From assembly GCA_035250505.1 (NCBI GenBank), contig DATFFC010000052.1:40883-104882 (forward strand): a stretch of DNA of 64,000 bases, in the 5' to 3' direction. The notes beneath the pieces are model-generated. The model made no database searches, was not told the DNA's origin, and saw nothing but the letters and a program-made list of their open reading frames with translations. This document shows positions 48,083 through 57,602 of this stretch, one piece after another. Positions within the stretch are counted from its first letter, which is position 1. Each line of letters begins with the position of its first letter. This DNA is from DASSBQ01 sp035250505. GTDB lineage: Bacteria > Nitrospirota > Nitrospiria > Nitrospirales > Nitrospiraceae. The position numbers and the translations under genes are program-made.

Positions 48083-49594
48083 CTATTTATCTCCGAGTTC
48101 TTCGAGCACTTCTCTGAACAAATCCACGTAAGCATTCGCGGACCGCCTCCACGAATGATCTAACTTCATACCCGTTTTCATAATCGTCAGCCAGACCCGC
48201 CGTTTCTGGTAGACGGCCATTGCTACCATCAGCGCGCATAAGAGCGAGTCGGCGGTCGGTTCGGTAAACATGAAGCCGGTCGCACATTTCTCTTTTATGG
48301 TGCGAGGGGTATATGTAATGACCGTATCAGCGAGACCGCCCGTCTTGCGAACGAGAGGAACCGTACCATAGCGCAGGCTGTACAACTGGCTCAATCCGCA
48401 AGGCTCATAGCGAGAGGGCATTAGAAGCATGTCGGCACCGGCTTCTATCCGATGGGCCAACGACTCATCAAACGCGTCACGGAACGCCACTCGCCGGGGA
48501 TACTTCTTTGCCAGAGCCCTGAAGTGATCCACATAGGAAGGATCACCGGTTCCTAGGACAACCAACTGAACATCCGACTCCATCAACTCCGGTACAATTT
48601 CAACCAACAAGTCCAGCCCCTTTTGAGATGTCAGACGCGCGATTACTCCGATCAGCAGGCTGTCGCTTTCCTCTAGCGCTACTTCCCGCTGCAGATGCGA
48701 TTTGCATTGCTTCTTTCCTTTTAAAGCAGAAAGCGAATAATGACTGGCCAGAAAAGGATCGGTCGCAGGATTCCAGACCTCCGGATCAATGCCATTGACA
48801 ATACCGCGGAGAAACATTTTCCGCTCAGATAAGACTCCTTCAAGACCGAATCCAAATTGGCTGCTCTGGATCTCACGGCTGTACGTCGGGCTTACCGTCG
48901 TAAGAAAATGGGCGTAAACAATACCGCCCTTTAGTAAATTGATCGATCCGTAGTATTCCAACGAAGACATTGAAAACAATGCACTAGGCAACCCCGCTTT
49001 CCAGTATTCCGATCCTGGAAAGATTCCCTGATATCCGATATTGTGGAGCGTCAGTACACTGCGGACACCTGCCAATTCCGGATACGCAGCATAGAGAGTC
49101 CTGAGGTAAACTGCACAGAGAGCCGCCTGCCAGTCGTGTAAATGAAGAACGGCCTTTTTGTATGCGCTGCGACGATGCACGACAAGCAGTAGTTCCATCA
49201 CGGCCCGACAGAAGTAACTGAACCGTTCGAGATTATCGGGATAGTCTTCGCCGGATTCCCCATACAGGCCTTCCCGCTTGAAGAACCTGTCGCATCGTAT
49301 CGCCAAAATGGTCAAGTGCGCGGACATTTTGGGATACGTCACGCATTCGACCACCGTCTCGATCGGTCCCATTGGAGTTGGTACCGGAAAGCGTGCATAT
49401 TCTTCGGACGCGTAGTCTTCCAGATGGAGAAACGGATATCGAGGGATGATCAGATAGACGTGGTGTCCCAACTTTGCAAACTCGACCGACAATGCTCCAA
49501 CTACGTCCGCCAGACCCCCGGTCTTGGCGAACGGGACGGCTTCGGAGGAGACCATGACGATGTTCAGAGGCCGGTCGGAAGACTGTCTGGGCAT
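48083..49594 (-). CDS. glgA: Glycogen (starch) synthase, ADP-glucose type
   Basis: The GT5 enzyme begins IVMVSSEAVPFAKTGGLADVVGAL with the ADP-glucose-binding KTGGL, and has HLHDWQAAL, LTLHNIGYQGIFP, VIARLTSQKGLDLL and the C-terminal EPCGLSQLYSLRYGTVPLVRKTGGLADTV. 503 residues is usual. It adds glucose from ADP-glucose to a growing alpha-1,4 glucan. No other glycogen gene is nearby. The last 40 residues keep the SWRRSANAY pattern. Confidence 0.95.
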   Translation of the reverse strand: MPRQSSDRPLNIVMVSSEAVPFAKTGGLADVVGALSVEFAKLGHHVYLIIPRYPFLHLEDYASEEYARFPVPTPMGPIETVVECVTYPKMSAHLTILAIRCDRFFKREGLYGESGEDYPDNLERFSYFCRAVMELLLVVHRRSAYKKAVLHLHDWQAALCAVYLRTLYAAYPELAGVRSVLTLHNIGYQGIFPGSEYWKAGLPSALFSMSSLEYYGSINLLKGGIVYAHFLTTVSPTYSREIQSSQFGFGLEGVLSERKMFLRGIVNGIDPEVWNPATDPFLASHYSLSALKGKKQCKSHLQREVALEESDSLLIGVIARLTSQKGLDLLVEIVPELMESDVQLVVLGTGDPSYVDHFRALAKKYPRRVAFRDAFDESLAHRIEAGADMLLMPSRYEPCGLSQLYSLRYGTVPLVRKTGGLADTVITYTPRTIKEKCATGFMFTEPTADSLLCALMVAMAVYQKRRVWLTIMKTGMKLDHSWRRSANAYVDLFREVLEELGDK

Positions 49595-49607
49595 GCGAGA
49601 TCGCTGA

Positions 49608-50126
49608 TTAATGATGCGGGGGGGATGTCATTTCAAGTCGCGTCTTGAACTGCTCCTCGTGTTTCCAGCCTTTACCAACCGCGTGGATCGCCGAAGCAGG
49701 CATCGCTTCGCGATACACTAGGCGGTCGTCATAGAACACCAGATACCAGCCGCGATCGGCGTAGGCCAGGAACAGGGAGTCGCCTGCTTCAAGTCCCGTT
49801 TCCCAGCCTTTGGGAGACTCTCCTAGCGCCACTCTAGACCGGGGAATGAGACTTCCGTCATTCATCGCGAAAAAATGCGTGAACTCCTGATGCATATACG
49901 TCGGGTTTCCCCAGGTTTCGACGAAGGCTCGTGGCGTCAGACGCTGGACTTGAAGGTCACCACGCTGAATCAACTGCTTTTGCGCGTCAAGCGTGGGCAG
50001 GCTCGAACAGGCCATGAACACGAATAATGGCGACAACAACAGTAAGATGCCGATTCGGGCGCCATCCCTCCTCATCCAATGACCAACTTGCCCCGCTTCC
50101 TGACGCGACGCATCTTGAACGATCAC
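49608..50126 (-). CDS. Lipoprotein of unknown function
   Basis: A 172-residue protein. A long N-terminus precedes a signal helix IGILLLLSPLFVFMACSS, with the lipobox cysteine near residue 41. The mature part has LTPRAFVETWGNPTYMHQEF and AYADRGWYLVFYDDRLVYRE. It starts at GTG 50126 (GTGA overlap with the DUF971 gene, AGGAGA 6 nt upstream); ATG 50075 is possible. Translationally coupled to the DUF971 gene. No family recognised beyond a lipoprotein. Confidence 0.75.
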   Translation of the reverse strand: MIVQDASRQEAGQVGHWMRRDGARIGILLLLSPLFVFMACSSLPTLDAQKQLIQRGDLQVQRLTPRAFVETWGNPTYMHQEFTHFFAMNDGSLIPRSRVALGESPKGWETGLEAGDSLFLAYADRGWYLVFYDDRLVYREAMPASAIHAVGKGWKHEEQFKTRLEMTSPPHH

Positions 50127-50482
50127 AACAGTCTCCTGGACTTGGGTTCCGGCGGCTTTACCGGTTGGCAGATATCACACTGGCACAGGCGACGCAGGAA
50201 GGAATACGAATAGATACCTGTATCGTGGCCGTCGCTCCACTTGAATTGTAAGGCATAACGACCGACCGGTTCGGCATCTTGTAACATGATCAACATCGGC
50301 ACATCATCGGGCTTGAGCCGCAATTCTCCCGTCCATTCATCTGTACAGGCGGCGCACGGGCAATGTTGGCGCAGGAACCGGACGGGATAGACGCTCTTGT
50401 GTCCGTCATTCCAGGTCACCCCAAGCACACCCTTCGTGACCCATTCCATATCAGCCGGCTCAAGAGTCACTTGATCCGTCAT
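50123..50482 (-). CDS. DUF971 family protein
   Basis: A 119-residue protein: LGVTWNDGHKSVYPVRFLR, CPCAACTDEWTG, YALQFKWSDGHDTGIYSYSFLRRLC and QCDIC. DUF971 is related to the N-terminal domain of gamma-butyrobetaine hydroxylase. The cysteine pairs CPCAAC and CQCDIC could bind a metal. ATG 50482 is chosen because GAGAGGAC lies 8 nt upstream. Function unknown; family members occur in many bacteria. Confidence 0.85.
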   Translation of the reverse strand: MTDQVTLEPADMEWVTKGVLGVTWNDGHKSVYPVRFLRQHCPCAACTDEWTGELRLKPDDVPMLIMLQDAEPVGRYALQFKWSDGHDTGIYSYSFLRRLCQCDICQPVKPPEPKSRRLL

Positions 50483-50530
50483 TAAAACGTCCTCTCGCGC
50501 TGAAGTCAGGCGCACATGCGGCGCCCGGCC

Positions 50531-51277
50531 CTACGTCGCCATCAGATCTACCGCCGGCAGTCGCCTGCCGGCCACCGCCGTCACATAACCCTCGATCGCT
50601 GTTTCAATTTCAGATCGCACCTGACCCACGGCATTCAACCTGGACAGGAGGTTCGGAGTTAAATGCAGCGCTTGTCGCAAGAATGCGACACTTCCTTGGG
50701 AGAGCGGCACGCAAGTTCCCGGCTGGTGACCGGCGCAAGCGATGCACACCAGTCCGCCGGCGGCGGGAGAGAAATGCGGGACCGTGTCGGGCCGCTGCCG
50801 GCCGCAGGAAGCGCAATAATCGGTCTGCGGCTTGAAACCTGTGAGACCGAGCATGCGGATTTGGAATAGCAAGACCGTCAGGCCCGGATCCGGACCGAGA
50901 GCCAGCTGCCGTAATCCTTGCTCAAGTGCCTCGAACATGGAGGAATCCGCATCCCTTTCGGCCGAGATCGCCGCAACCAAATTAACTATCCGCGCCGCGG
51001 CGGTCATCAATGCCAAATCTTCGCGGAACTTTGAGAAAGGCTCCTGCATGGCCACCTGTGACACCCTGTACAGCGAGTCGCCGGGCTTCTCAAATAAATC
51101 CAGATGACAGAGGACAAACGGCTCAAGCGATCCGCCTAAGCGGCTCTTCATCCTTCTGGCCCCGCGGGCGATGGCCCTGATCTTTCCGAAATGCCTGGTA
51201 TAGCAGGTCACGATTCGGTCGGCTTCGCCCCATTTCCGACTGTGAAGGATAATGGCCGAGGTCTTCAGCAGCGGCAT
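50531..51277 (-). CDS. recO: DNA repair protein RecO
   Basis: The OB-fold N-terminal domain starts LLKTSAIILHSRKWGEADRIV and reads YTRHFGKIRAIARGARRMKS. The C-terminal helical domain has a four-cysteine zinc motif (CASCGRQ and GLVCIAC). RecO helps RecR load RecA in the RecF pathway. 248 residues is ordinary. It follows mgtE across a 76-bp gap with no obvious terminator. Confidence 0.93.
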   Translation of the reverse strand: MPLLKTSAIILHSRKWGEADRIVTCYTRHFGKIRAIARGARRMKSRLGGSLEPFVLCHLDLFEKPGDSLYRVSQVAMQEPFSKFREDLALMTAAARIVNLVAAISAERDADSSMFEALEQGLRQLALGPDPGLTVLLFQIRMLGLTGFKPQTDYCASCGRQRPDTVPHFSPAAGGLVCIACAGHQPGTCVPLSQGSVAFLRQALHLTPNLLSRLNAVGQVRSEIETAIEGYVTAVAGRRLPAVDLMAT

Positions 51278-51353
51278 GTGTGTTCTCAGAGTAGAGCGGA
51301 TGAGCGCATGGCGGAACTCTCCGGCCTCTTTCCACCCGCCCTACCGTCGCCTT

Positions 51354-52778
51354 TCATCGCAAATATTCCAGAAAGAGCGTCGCCAATGTCAGGTAGATCG
51401 CGATCCCGGTAATATCGTTGGCAGTCGTCACGAACGGCCCGGCGGCGACGGCAGGATCCACGCCCACCCGTTTCAACACAATGGGCATCACCGTCGCCAT
51501 GCTTGTCGAGACAAGAAACGCCGTGATCAACGAGACACCGACCACCATTCCAAGAAATACTTGATGCCACATCCAGCCCACCGCCGTCAGCAGCAAACTG
51601 CACGCGATGCCCATCATGAACGCGATCTTCACTTCGCGATAGAAGATCTTCCAGACATCGGTCATCTCCACCAGGCCGGTCGCAAGCCCTCGAATGATGA
51701 GCGTCGATGACTGTAACCCCACATTTCCGCCCATCGCCGCGATAACCGGAATGAAGCTCACGATCGCCACGACCTCCTGAATGGTATACCGAAACACCCA
51801 TAGAATGAAGCCCGACAGCAGGCTGCCGACGAGATTGGTAAAGAGCCAGGGAAGCCGGACTCGCGCCGCCGCGATGCTGGACGATCGTGAAACGGCTTCC
51901 TCCTCGATCGCCCCGGCCATCTTCAACATGTCCTCGGTCGCCTCTTCACGAATGACGTCGACTACGTCGTCCACCGTAATAATTCCGACAAGCTTGCCGT
52001 CCTTCTCGACGACGGGAATCGCGAGCAGATTGTAACTCGCCACCTGACGCGACACCTCCTCCTGATCCATATCCACGGCGACGCTGATGAGGTCGCGCGT
52101 CATGATATTTTTGAGCGGTGTGGCGGGAGGGACGGTCAGAAGCTGGCGCAAGGACAAGACGCCCACGAGCCGATCGTCCTTGTCCGTGACGTAAATATAG
52201 AACACCATTTCGGCGTCGGTAGCTTGCTGGAGACGGCGGATTGCTTCTTGAGCGGTGGAGTCCTCCGACATGGAAAAAAACTCGGTCGTCATGATGCCGC
52301 CTGCGGTACCCTTCGGATACTTGAGCAGATCGGCGATTTCGGTCGAATCCTCGGTCCGCATCAACGACAGGATCTCTTTGGCGCGATCGGTGGGCAGGAC
52401 GCTCAGGATATAGGCGATATCGTCGGCTCCCAAGTCCTTGAGCAACCAGGCGACATCGGAGGGCAGCACGTCGGACAGCACCAGCATGATGCTGTCCCCT
52501 TCCAATTCACTGAGGACCTGGCCGCGTTTGGCTTCCCCGCGGACCAGCTCGAAGATCTCCCGCTTTTCCTTCGCCGAAGAGAGATGATCGATCACCGTGG
52601 CGATATCGGCGGGATGCATGCGAGCGAGCATTTTCGCCAAATTGGTGATCGCACCACGCCGCAGCAGCCGCTGGATCGAAACCAATCGGATATCCGATTT
52701 GGCCTGGCCCCCGTGCTCGCGGAGCGAATCCTTGAGAGCTTCTCTCTCCGTTTGACGCGGTCGATCTCCCGCTTGCAT
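51354..52778 (-). CDS. mgtE: Magnesium transporter MgtE
   Basis: A 474-residue MgtE. The N domain has LARMHPADIATVIDHL and LPSDVAWLLKDLGADDIAYIL. Paired CBS domains follow (MTTEFFSMSEDSTAQEAI, IVEKDGKLVGIITVDDVVDVI), and then five membrane segments with the pore motif region AAMGGNVGLQSSTLIIRGL and ATVMPIVLKRVGVDPAVAAGP. Mg2+ influx is gated by CBS and N domains. It is expected to act as a dimer. Confidence 0.95.
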   Translation of the reverse strand: MQAGDRPRQTEREALKDSLREHGGQAKSDIRLVSIQRLLRRGAITNLAKMLARMHPADIATVIDHLSSAKEKREIFELVRGEAKRGQVLSELEGDSIMLVLSDVLPSDVAWLLKDLGADDIAYILSVLPTDRAKEILSLMRTEDSTEIADLLKYPKGTAGGIMTTEFFSMSEDSTAQEAIRRLQQATDAEMVFYIYVTDKDDRLVGVLSLRQLLTVPPATPLKNIMTRDLISVAVDMDQEEVSRQVASYNLLAIPVVEKDGKLVGIITVDDVVDVIREEATEDMLKMAGAIEEEAVSRSSSIAAARVRLPWLFTNLVGSLLSGFILWVFRYTIQEVVAIVSFIPVIAAMGGNVGLQSSTLIIRGLATGLVEMTDVWKIFYREVKIAFMMGIACSLLLTAVGWMWHQVFLGMVVGVSLITAFLVSTSMATVMPIVLKRVGVDPAVAAGPFVTTANDITGIAIYLTLATLFLEYLR

Positions 52779-52791
52779 CAGTGCCTCGGCT

Positions 52792-53676
52792 TCAATACCC
52801 CAGCTCCGCCAATACCTGCTCGTCTTCCCGCCACGCGTCCCGCACCTTGACCCACATCTCGAGAAAGACTTTCATGCCGAACAGCCGTTCCATATCCTGG
52901 CGCGCGGCCGTACCGACTTTTTTCAGTCGTTCCCCGTGCTTGCCGATTACGATCGCTTTCTGCGATTCTTTTTCCACCAGGATGGCGGCGCTGATCCGGG
53001 CCAGGGTCTTCGTCTCCTGAAACTGCTCGATCTCCACCGCAACGGAATGCGGAATTTCTTCATACGTGTGTTCGAGGATTTTCTCTCGAATCAACTCGGC
53101 GGCGAGCACCCGCATCGACTGGTCGGTGACCATATCTTCCCCGTACACGGGAGCACCTTCCGGAAGAGACGCCACGGTCAGTTCCATGAGCCGCGGCACA
53201 TTGTCCCCCCGCCGGGCGGAGACGGGGACAATCTCGGTCCATGGATACAGCCGAGCATAATTCTCGATGAGCGGCAACAGGCGCGCCTTGTTCACGAGAT
53301 CGACCTTGTTGATGACGAGCATGACGGGCCGAGGTTGCCTCGCAACCGCTTCTTGAATATGTTTGATAACGGCACGGTCTCCGGGGCCGGGCTGTGCGGT
53401 CGCGTCCACCAGGACGTAGAGAAGGTCCGCATCGTCGAACACATCGAGCGCCGTCCGGACCATCCGGCGGTTTAGAAGATGCTGAGGTTCATGAAAACCA
53501 GGCGTGTCAAGAAAGGCGATCTGCGCATTGGGTGTATGCGCGACGCCCAAGATTCTGGTCCGCGTGGTCTGCGGCTTATCCGATACGATGGCGATCTTCT
53601 CATCCAGCAGGCGATTGAGTAATGTGGATTTCCCGACATTCGACCGTCCGATGATGGCCACGGCGCCGGATTTCAT
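52792..53676 (-). CDS. era: GTPase Era
   Basis: From ATG 53676 (GAGG 6 nt upstream) the protein has 294 residues. GTPase motifs are G1 GRSNVGKST, G3 DTPGFHEP and G4 NKVD, and the C-terminal KH domain contains VIGKHGERLKKVGTAARQDME. Era binds 16S rRNA in 30S assembly. The usual GRPNVGKST has Ser instead of Pro here, a minor change. It follows the FtsB-like gene by 7 bp. Confidence 0.95.
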   Translation of the reverse strand: MKSGAVAIIGRSNVGKSTLLNRLLDEKIAIVSDKPQTTRTRILGVAHTPNAQIAFLDTPGFHEPQHLLNRRMVRTALDVFDDADLLYVLVDATAQPGPGDRAVIKHIQEAVARQPRPVMLVINKVDLVNKARLLPLIENYARLYPWTEIVPVSARRGDNVPRLMELTVASLPEGAPVYGEDMVTDQSMRVLAAELIREKILEHTYEEIPHSVAVEIEQFQETKTLARISAAILVEKESQKAIVIGKHGERLKKVGTAARQDMERLFGMKVFLEMWVKVRDAWREDEQVLAELGY

Positions 53677-53683
53677 ACATGCC

Positions 53684-54031
53684 TCAACGCCGAGCCTCAT
53701 CGGATTCACGGAGCGGGGCCAACTGATACACCGTCTCGCCTTTTCGGACATACCCGAGCCGTTCCCGCGCCAGTTCCTCGATTCGAATCGGGTCGTATTG
53801 GACGCGATCGATGTCCGTTCGCAATTCCCCGTTCAAGCGTTGCAACTGCACAAGCTCCTGTTCCAGTTGTTGCGCATGGTCGCGCATGCCGAGATACCGC
53901 GGAATTCCCATTTCGCCGAATACCAGCGATCCGGCCATCAAGAGCAACATCAGGAGGCCGACCCATTTCCCCGCGGTCAGGAATTTTCGTCGCCAGTTCA
54001 GCCAGTCACGGCCACGATTTGGTTTAATCAT
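53684..54031 (-). CDS. FtsB/DivIC-family septum formation initiator
   Basis: A 115-residue bitopic protein: a short basic cytoplasmic start, one membrane helix (WVGLLMLLLMAGSLVFG), a coiled coil (HAQQLEQELVQLQRLNGELR) and DPIRIEELARERLGYVRKGE, the conserved C-terminal segment of the FtsB/DivIC group. Part of the divisome in the periplasm. ATG 54031 follows a strong purine-rich ribosome site (AAAGGGGCGGGG). It lies 13 bp downstream of eno, the classic eno-ftsB arrangement. Confidence 0.9.
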   Translation of the reverse strand: MIKPNRGRDWLNWRRKFLTAGKWVGLLMLLLMAGSLVFGEMGIPRYLGMRDHAQQLEQELVQLQRLNGELRTDIDRVQYDPIRIEELARERLGYVRKGETVYQLAPLRESDEARR

Positions 54032-54044
54032 CGCCCCGCCCCTT

Positions 54045-55322
54045 TCAACGGACGGCACGTCTCCCCGGGTACAGTGCCGATGTACCCAGTTCCTCTTCAA
54101 TCCGCAATAATTGATTGTATTTGGCCACCCGATCGGTCCGCGACAATGAGCCGGTCTTGATCAATCCCGTATTTAAGGCAACCGCGATATCCGCAATCGT
54201 CGTATCCTCGGTCTCGCCGGACCGGTGCGAGACGATCGCCGTATATCCGGAACGCTTTGCCAATTCAATCGCCTCCAGCGTCTCTGTCAGTGTGCCGATT
54301 TGATTCAGCTTAATCAAAATAGAATTGCCGATGCCTTCCTGGATTCCTTTGGCAAAGATTTCGACATTGGTCACAAAGATATCGTCGCCTACCAATTGCA
54401 CGCGCTTCCCGAGCTTTTGCGTCAGCAGTTGCCAACCTTTCCAATCCAATTCACTGAGTCCGTCCTCGATCGAGAGGATCGGGTACCGATCAATCAGAGT
54501 CGTGTAATAGCTCACCATCTCTTCCGACGAACGCTGGGGACGTTTTTCCGCCTCGAGGACATACTGCCCCTTTTCATACAATTCGCTTGCCGCACAGTCG
54601 AGCGCCAAGGCGATGTCTTTCCCGGGACGATAGCCGGCCTCTTCGATCGCCTGCATGATCAACGTCAGCGCTTCTTCATTGGATTGGAGATCGGGAGCAA
54701 AACCGCCCTCATCGCCCACCGCGGTGTTCAAGCCTTTTTTCTTCAACAACGACTTGAGGACGTGGAAGACCTCGGTCGCCATCCGCAGAGCTTCGCTGAA
54801 TCGCGTCGCGCCGACCGGCATGATCATGAACTCCTGAAGGTCCAGCCGGTTATCGGCATGCGCACCGCCGTTGATGATATTCATCAGAGGCACGGGCAGC
54901 GTGCGGGCGTTGGCTCCCCCGATGTAGCGATAGAGAGGCTGTCCGGTGTCATTGGCTGCGGCCTTCGCCACCGCCAATGACACGCCGAGAATCGCGTTGG
55001 CCCCCAACTTGCCTTTTGTTTTGGTTCCGTCCAAGTCGATCATCGTCCGATCGACCCCCGCCTGATTGAACGCATCCATGCCCAAGAGCTTCGGAGCGAT
55101 ACTTTTTGCCACATTCGAAACGGCTTTGGACACACCCTTCCCCATCCACCGTTTCTTGTCCGCATCCCGCAATTCGATGGCTTCTTTCTCGCCGGTCGAA
55201 GCGCCTGACGGAACGGCGGCACGTCCGTGGGCGCCGCTTTCCAGCCTCACTTCGACCTCCACCGTCGGGTTCCCCCGCGAATCCAAAATCTGCCGCGCCC
55301 GAATGTCTCGAATTGCACTCAT
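54045..55322 (-). CDS. eno: Enolase
   Basis: The 425-residue glycolytic enzyme interconverts 2-phosphoglycerate and phosphoenolpyruvate. N-terminus DIRARQILDSRGNPTVEVEV; GGAHADNRLDLQEFMIMP; active-site SIEDGLSELDWKGW; VGDDIFVTN; and SHRSGETEDTTIADIAV with LIKTGSLSRTDR. All expected catalytic residues are visible. A 78-bp gap separates it from gatB upstream. Confidence 0.98.
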   Translation of the reverse strand: MSAIRDIRARQILDSRGNPTVEVEVRLESGAHGRAAVPSGASTGEKEAIELRDADKKRWMGKGVSKAVSNVAKSIAPKLLGMDAFNQAGVDRTMIDLDGTKTKGKLGANAILGVSLAVAKAAANDTGQPLYRYIGGANARTLPVPLMNIINGGAHADNRLDLQEFMIMPVGATRFSEALRMATEVFHVLKSLLKKKGLNTAVGDEGGFAPDLQSNEEALTLIMQAIEEAGYRPGKDIALALDCAASELYEKGQYVLEAEKRPQRSSEEMVSYYTTLIDRYPILSIEDGLSELDWKGWQLLTQKLGKRVQLVGDDIFVTNVEIFAKGIQEGIGNSILIKLNQIGTLTETLEAIELAKRSGYTAIVSHRSGETEDTTIADIAVALNTGLIKTGSLSRTDRVAKYNQLLRIEEELGTSALYPGRRAVR

Positions 55323-55400
55323 CGTTCGCTCCGAATTGAAAGATAAGGATGGATAAGCACCCAGCTCAGTTTCGCCAATCCGACTAGTATCATCTCACCA

Positions 55401-56831
55401 TCAACTTGATAGCCTCTTTTTCAGCAACTCGTTCACCTTGCCGGGATTGGCCTTGCCGCCTGACGCCTTCATGACCTGCCCCACAAAGAATCCCAGGACC
55501 TGTTCCTTCCCGGCCTTGTATTGTTCCACCTGCGTACCGTTCTTTTTGAGCACGTCCTCAATAAGGGACAGAAGTGCCGCCTCATCCGAGACTTGCGTCA
55601 TTCCTTTCTCCCGAACCACTTCCTCCGGCGCTTTTCCGGTCCGATAGATCTCGGGAAAGAGCTCGCGGGCCGCCTTCAAGCTGATCGTGTCTTGTTCGAC
55701 AAGCATCAGCAGGTCGACCAATCGCTGCGGCGTGACCGGCGACTGGCCGACGTCCGTCCCGGAATGATTCAACTCCCGCAGCAATTCCCCCATGATCCAA
55801 TTGCTGATCGATTTCGGCCGATCGAACAATTCAACGCACCGCTCGAAATAGTCGGCTAAATCCTTGGAAGAGGTAATTATCTGCGCGTCGTATTCCGGAA
55901 TTCCGTATTGAGACATGAAGCGCTGCTGCTTGGCGTCCGCCAATTCCGGCACGGTGCTTCGGAGCTCATCGATCCAGTCGGCGGAAATCTCCAAGGGAAG
56001 CAAATCCGGATCAGGAAAATACCGATAATCGTGCGCATCCTCTTTGCCCCGCATGACCGCCGTTTCGCCCCGGTCGATGTTCCACAGCCTGGTTTCCTGC
56101 TGCACCATCCCACCTTCGGTCAACACTCTGGTCTGTCGCTTGACCTCGTACTCGAGGGCCTCCCTGACGAACTTGAACGAATTGATATTCTTCAATTCCA
56201 CTTTGGTGCCCAGCGTCTTTTGCCCCGCAGGCCGCAGTGAGAGATTCGGCTCGCAGCGCAGGCTGCCTTCTTCCATATTTCCGTCGCACACGTCCAGGTA
56301 CACCAGCAGCTCCCGAAGGTTCTTCAGATAGGCCACCACTTCTTCGGGCGAAGACATGTCCGGTTCGGTGACGATTTCCAGGAGCGGCGTGCCGGCACGA
56401 TTCAGATCCACACGACTCCCGGCCGCGCCGGCATCATGGACGCTCTTTCCGGCGTCCTCCTCGAGGTGCGCTCGGCGAATCCGCACGCGTTTTCGTTCGG
56501 CGCCGACGGCGATCTCGATCCATCCCTGTTCGCAAATCGGCGCTTCGTACTGCGAGATCTGATAGCCCTTGGGGAGGTCCGGATAGAAATAGTTCTTTCG
56601 CGCAAACCGGCTCCTTGCCCCGATCGTGCAGTGGAGAGCCAGGCCGGTGCGGATGGCCATTTCGACCGCCTTGCGATTGATCACCGGAAGCGCACCGGGT
56701 AAGCCGAGGCAGACGGGACAGGTTTGGGAATTGGCCGGCCGGCCGAATACCGTCCCGCACGAACAGAACATTTTCGATTGCGTCCGGAGCTGAGCATGAG
56801 CCTCTACCCCGATGACGACCTCATAGGCCAC
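55401..56831 (-). CDS. gatB: Aspartyl/glutamyl-tRNA amidotransferase subunit B
   Basis: A 476-residue GatB: EVVIGVEAHAQLRTQSKMFC, PVCLGLPGALPVINRKAVE, YFYPDLPKGYQISQYE, VDLNRAGTPLLEIVTEPD and RYFPDPDLLPLE; the C-terminal YqeY-like tail domain carries EQVLGFFVGQVMKASGGKANP. It activates Glu/Asp on misacylated tRNA for amidation, using ammonia from GatA. CSCGTVF and CPVC provide the zinc-binding cysteines. Subunits A and C lie 0.8-3 kb upstream in the same direction. Confidence 0.97.
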   Translation of the reverse strand: MAYEVVIGVEAHAQLRTQSKMFCSCGTVFGRPANSQTCPVCLGLPGALPVINRKAVEMAIRTGLALHCTIGARSRFARKNYFYPDLPKGYQISQYEAPICEQGWIEIAVGAERKRVRIRRAHLEEDAGKSVHDAGAAGSRVDLNRAGTPLLEIVTEPDMSSPEEVVAYLKNLRELLVYLDVCDGNMEEGSLRCEPNLSLRPAGQKTLGTKVELKNINSFKFVREALEYEVKRQTRVLTEGGMVQQETRLWNIDRGETAVMRGKEDAHDYRYFPDPDLLPLEISADWIDELRSTVPELADAKQQRFMSQYGIPEYDAQIITSSKDLADYFERCVELFDRPKSISNWIMGELLRELNHSGTDVGQSPVTPQRLVDLLMLVEQDTISLKAARELFPEIYRTGKAPEEVVREKGMTQVSDEAALLSLIEDVLKKNGTQVEQYKAGKEQVLGFFVGQVMKASGGKANPGKVNELLKKRLSS

Positions 56832-56833
56832 GC

Positions 56834-57151
56834 TTATCCCTGCTCGCTTCTCGACTGTTCTCGTTCACGGCGCATCGCTTCACGGCCCGCATCGAATGCC
56901 TCGCGCAGCACCGATTTCTTCGACTCCAAATAATCCCGGCCCTGTTCCACCACGTCCTCGATCTGGTGTCCCGCTTCATCCACGAGATCCCGCAGCCGAT
57001 CTTCGGCTCGTTTGGCGTAGCCCCGCAACATGTCGCGTGATTCTCGGCCCGGCCGTGGCGCCAGCAAGAGCGCCGCCACGGCGCCGATGGCCGCTCCGCT
57101 CAGAAATCCCAGCAATACCGCCGCCGATAATGGACCTTGCTCATCCGCCAT
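56834..57151 (-). CDS. YtxH domain protein
   Basis: A 105-residue protein: an N-terminal membrane helix (AAVLLGFLSGAAIGAVAALLLAP), the YtxH signature APRPGRESRDMLR, and a highly charged helix to the end. Strong ribosome site AAGGAGG. Overlaps the DUF948 gene by 11 bp; YtxH and DUF948 genes are commonly paired. Probably envelope stress related; function unproven. Confidence 0.87.
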   Translation of the reverse strand: MADEQGPLSAAVLLGFLSGAAIGAVAALLLAPRPGRESRDMLRGYAKRAEDRLRDLVDEAGHQIEDVVEQGRDYLESKKSVLREAFDAGREAMRREREQSRSEQG

Positions 57152-57542
57152 TGTGTTTTCCTCCTTCCTTCAACCGTTCCTTCACGACCGCTTTCGCGGC
57201 TCGGAGACCCGCCATCACACTCGCCATGTTGGCCAACAACGAGCCTCCGGACCCCCTGACGAGATTGTGAACTTGCTGAACCGACTCCCCCACCTGTCCC
57301 GCGGCATGCAGCAGGACCGCGGCATGCTCGACCCCGTTGCGCGTCTGATCCGCCAAATCGTTTAAGTTCTGACTCATCGCGCGAAGCTCGGTGACCAGAG
57401 CCGGCAATTCATGGTTCATTCTCGCCAGCAACTGTTCCGATTCTGCGACCGTCCTTCGCACCTGAATGAGGAGCGGCACGAGGTACCCGACCATCACTGC
57501 GAATGCGACCGCGACGAGAATTGCCGCAATGTCCACGACCAT
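57141..57542 (-). CDS. DUF948 domain protein
   Basis: A 133-residue protein with an N-terminal helix (IAAILVAVAFAVMVGYLVPLLI) and a heptad-rich region (ESEQLLARMNHELPALV and SQNLNDLADQTRNG) typical of DUF948. The ATG at 57542 follows GGAGG by 8 nt. It overlaps the downstream YtxH gene, so the two are probably co-translated. Biochemical role unknown. Confidence 0.87.
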   Translation of the reverse strand: MVVDIAAILVAVAFAVMVGYLVPLLIQVRRTVAESEQLLARMNHELPALVTELRAMSQNLNDLADQTRNGVEHAAVLLHAAGQVGESVQQVHNLVRGSGGSLLANMASVMAGLRAAKAVVKERLKEGGKHNGG

Positions 57543-57602
57543 ACACTGCACCTCCCTGCCCGGTGATTGATAGGCGGACGTCCATCGCGACGTCCGCCTC
57601 GG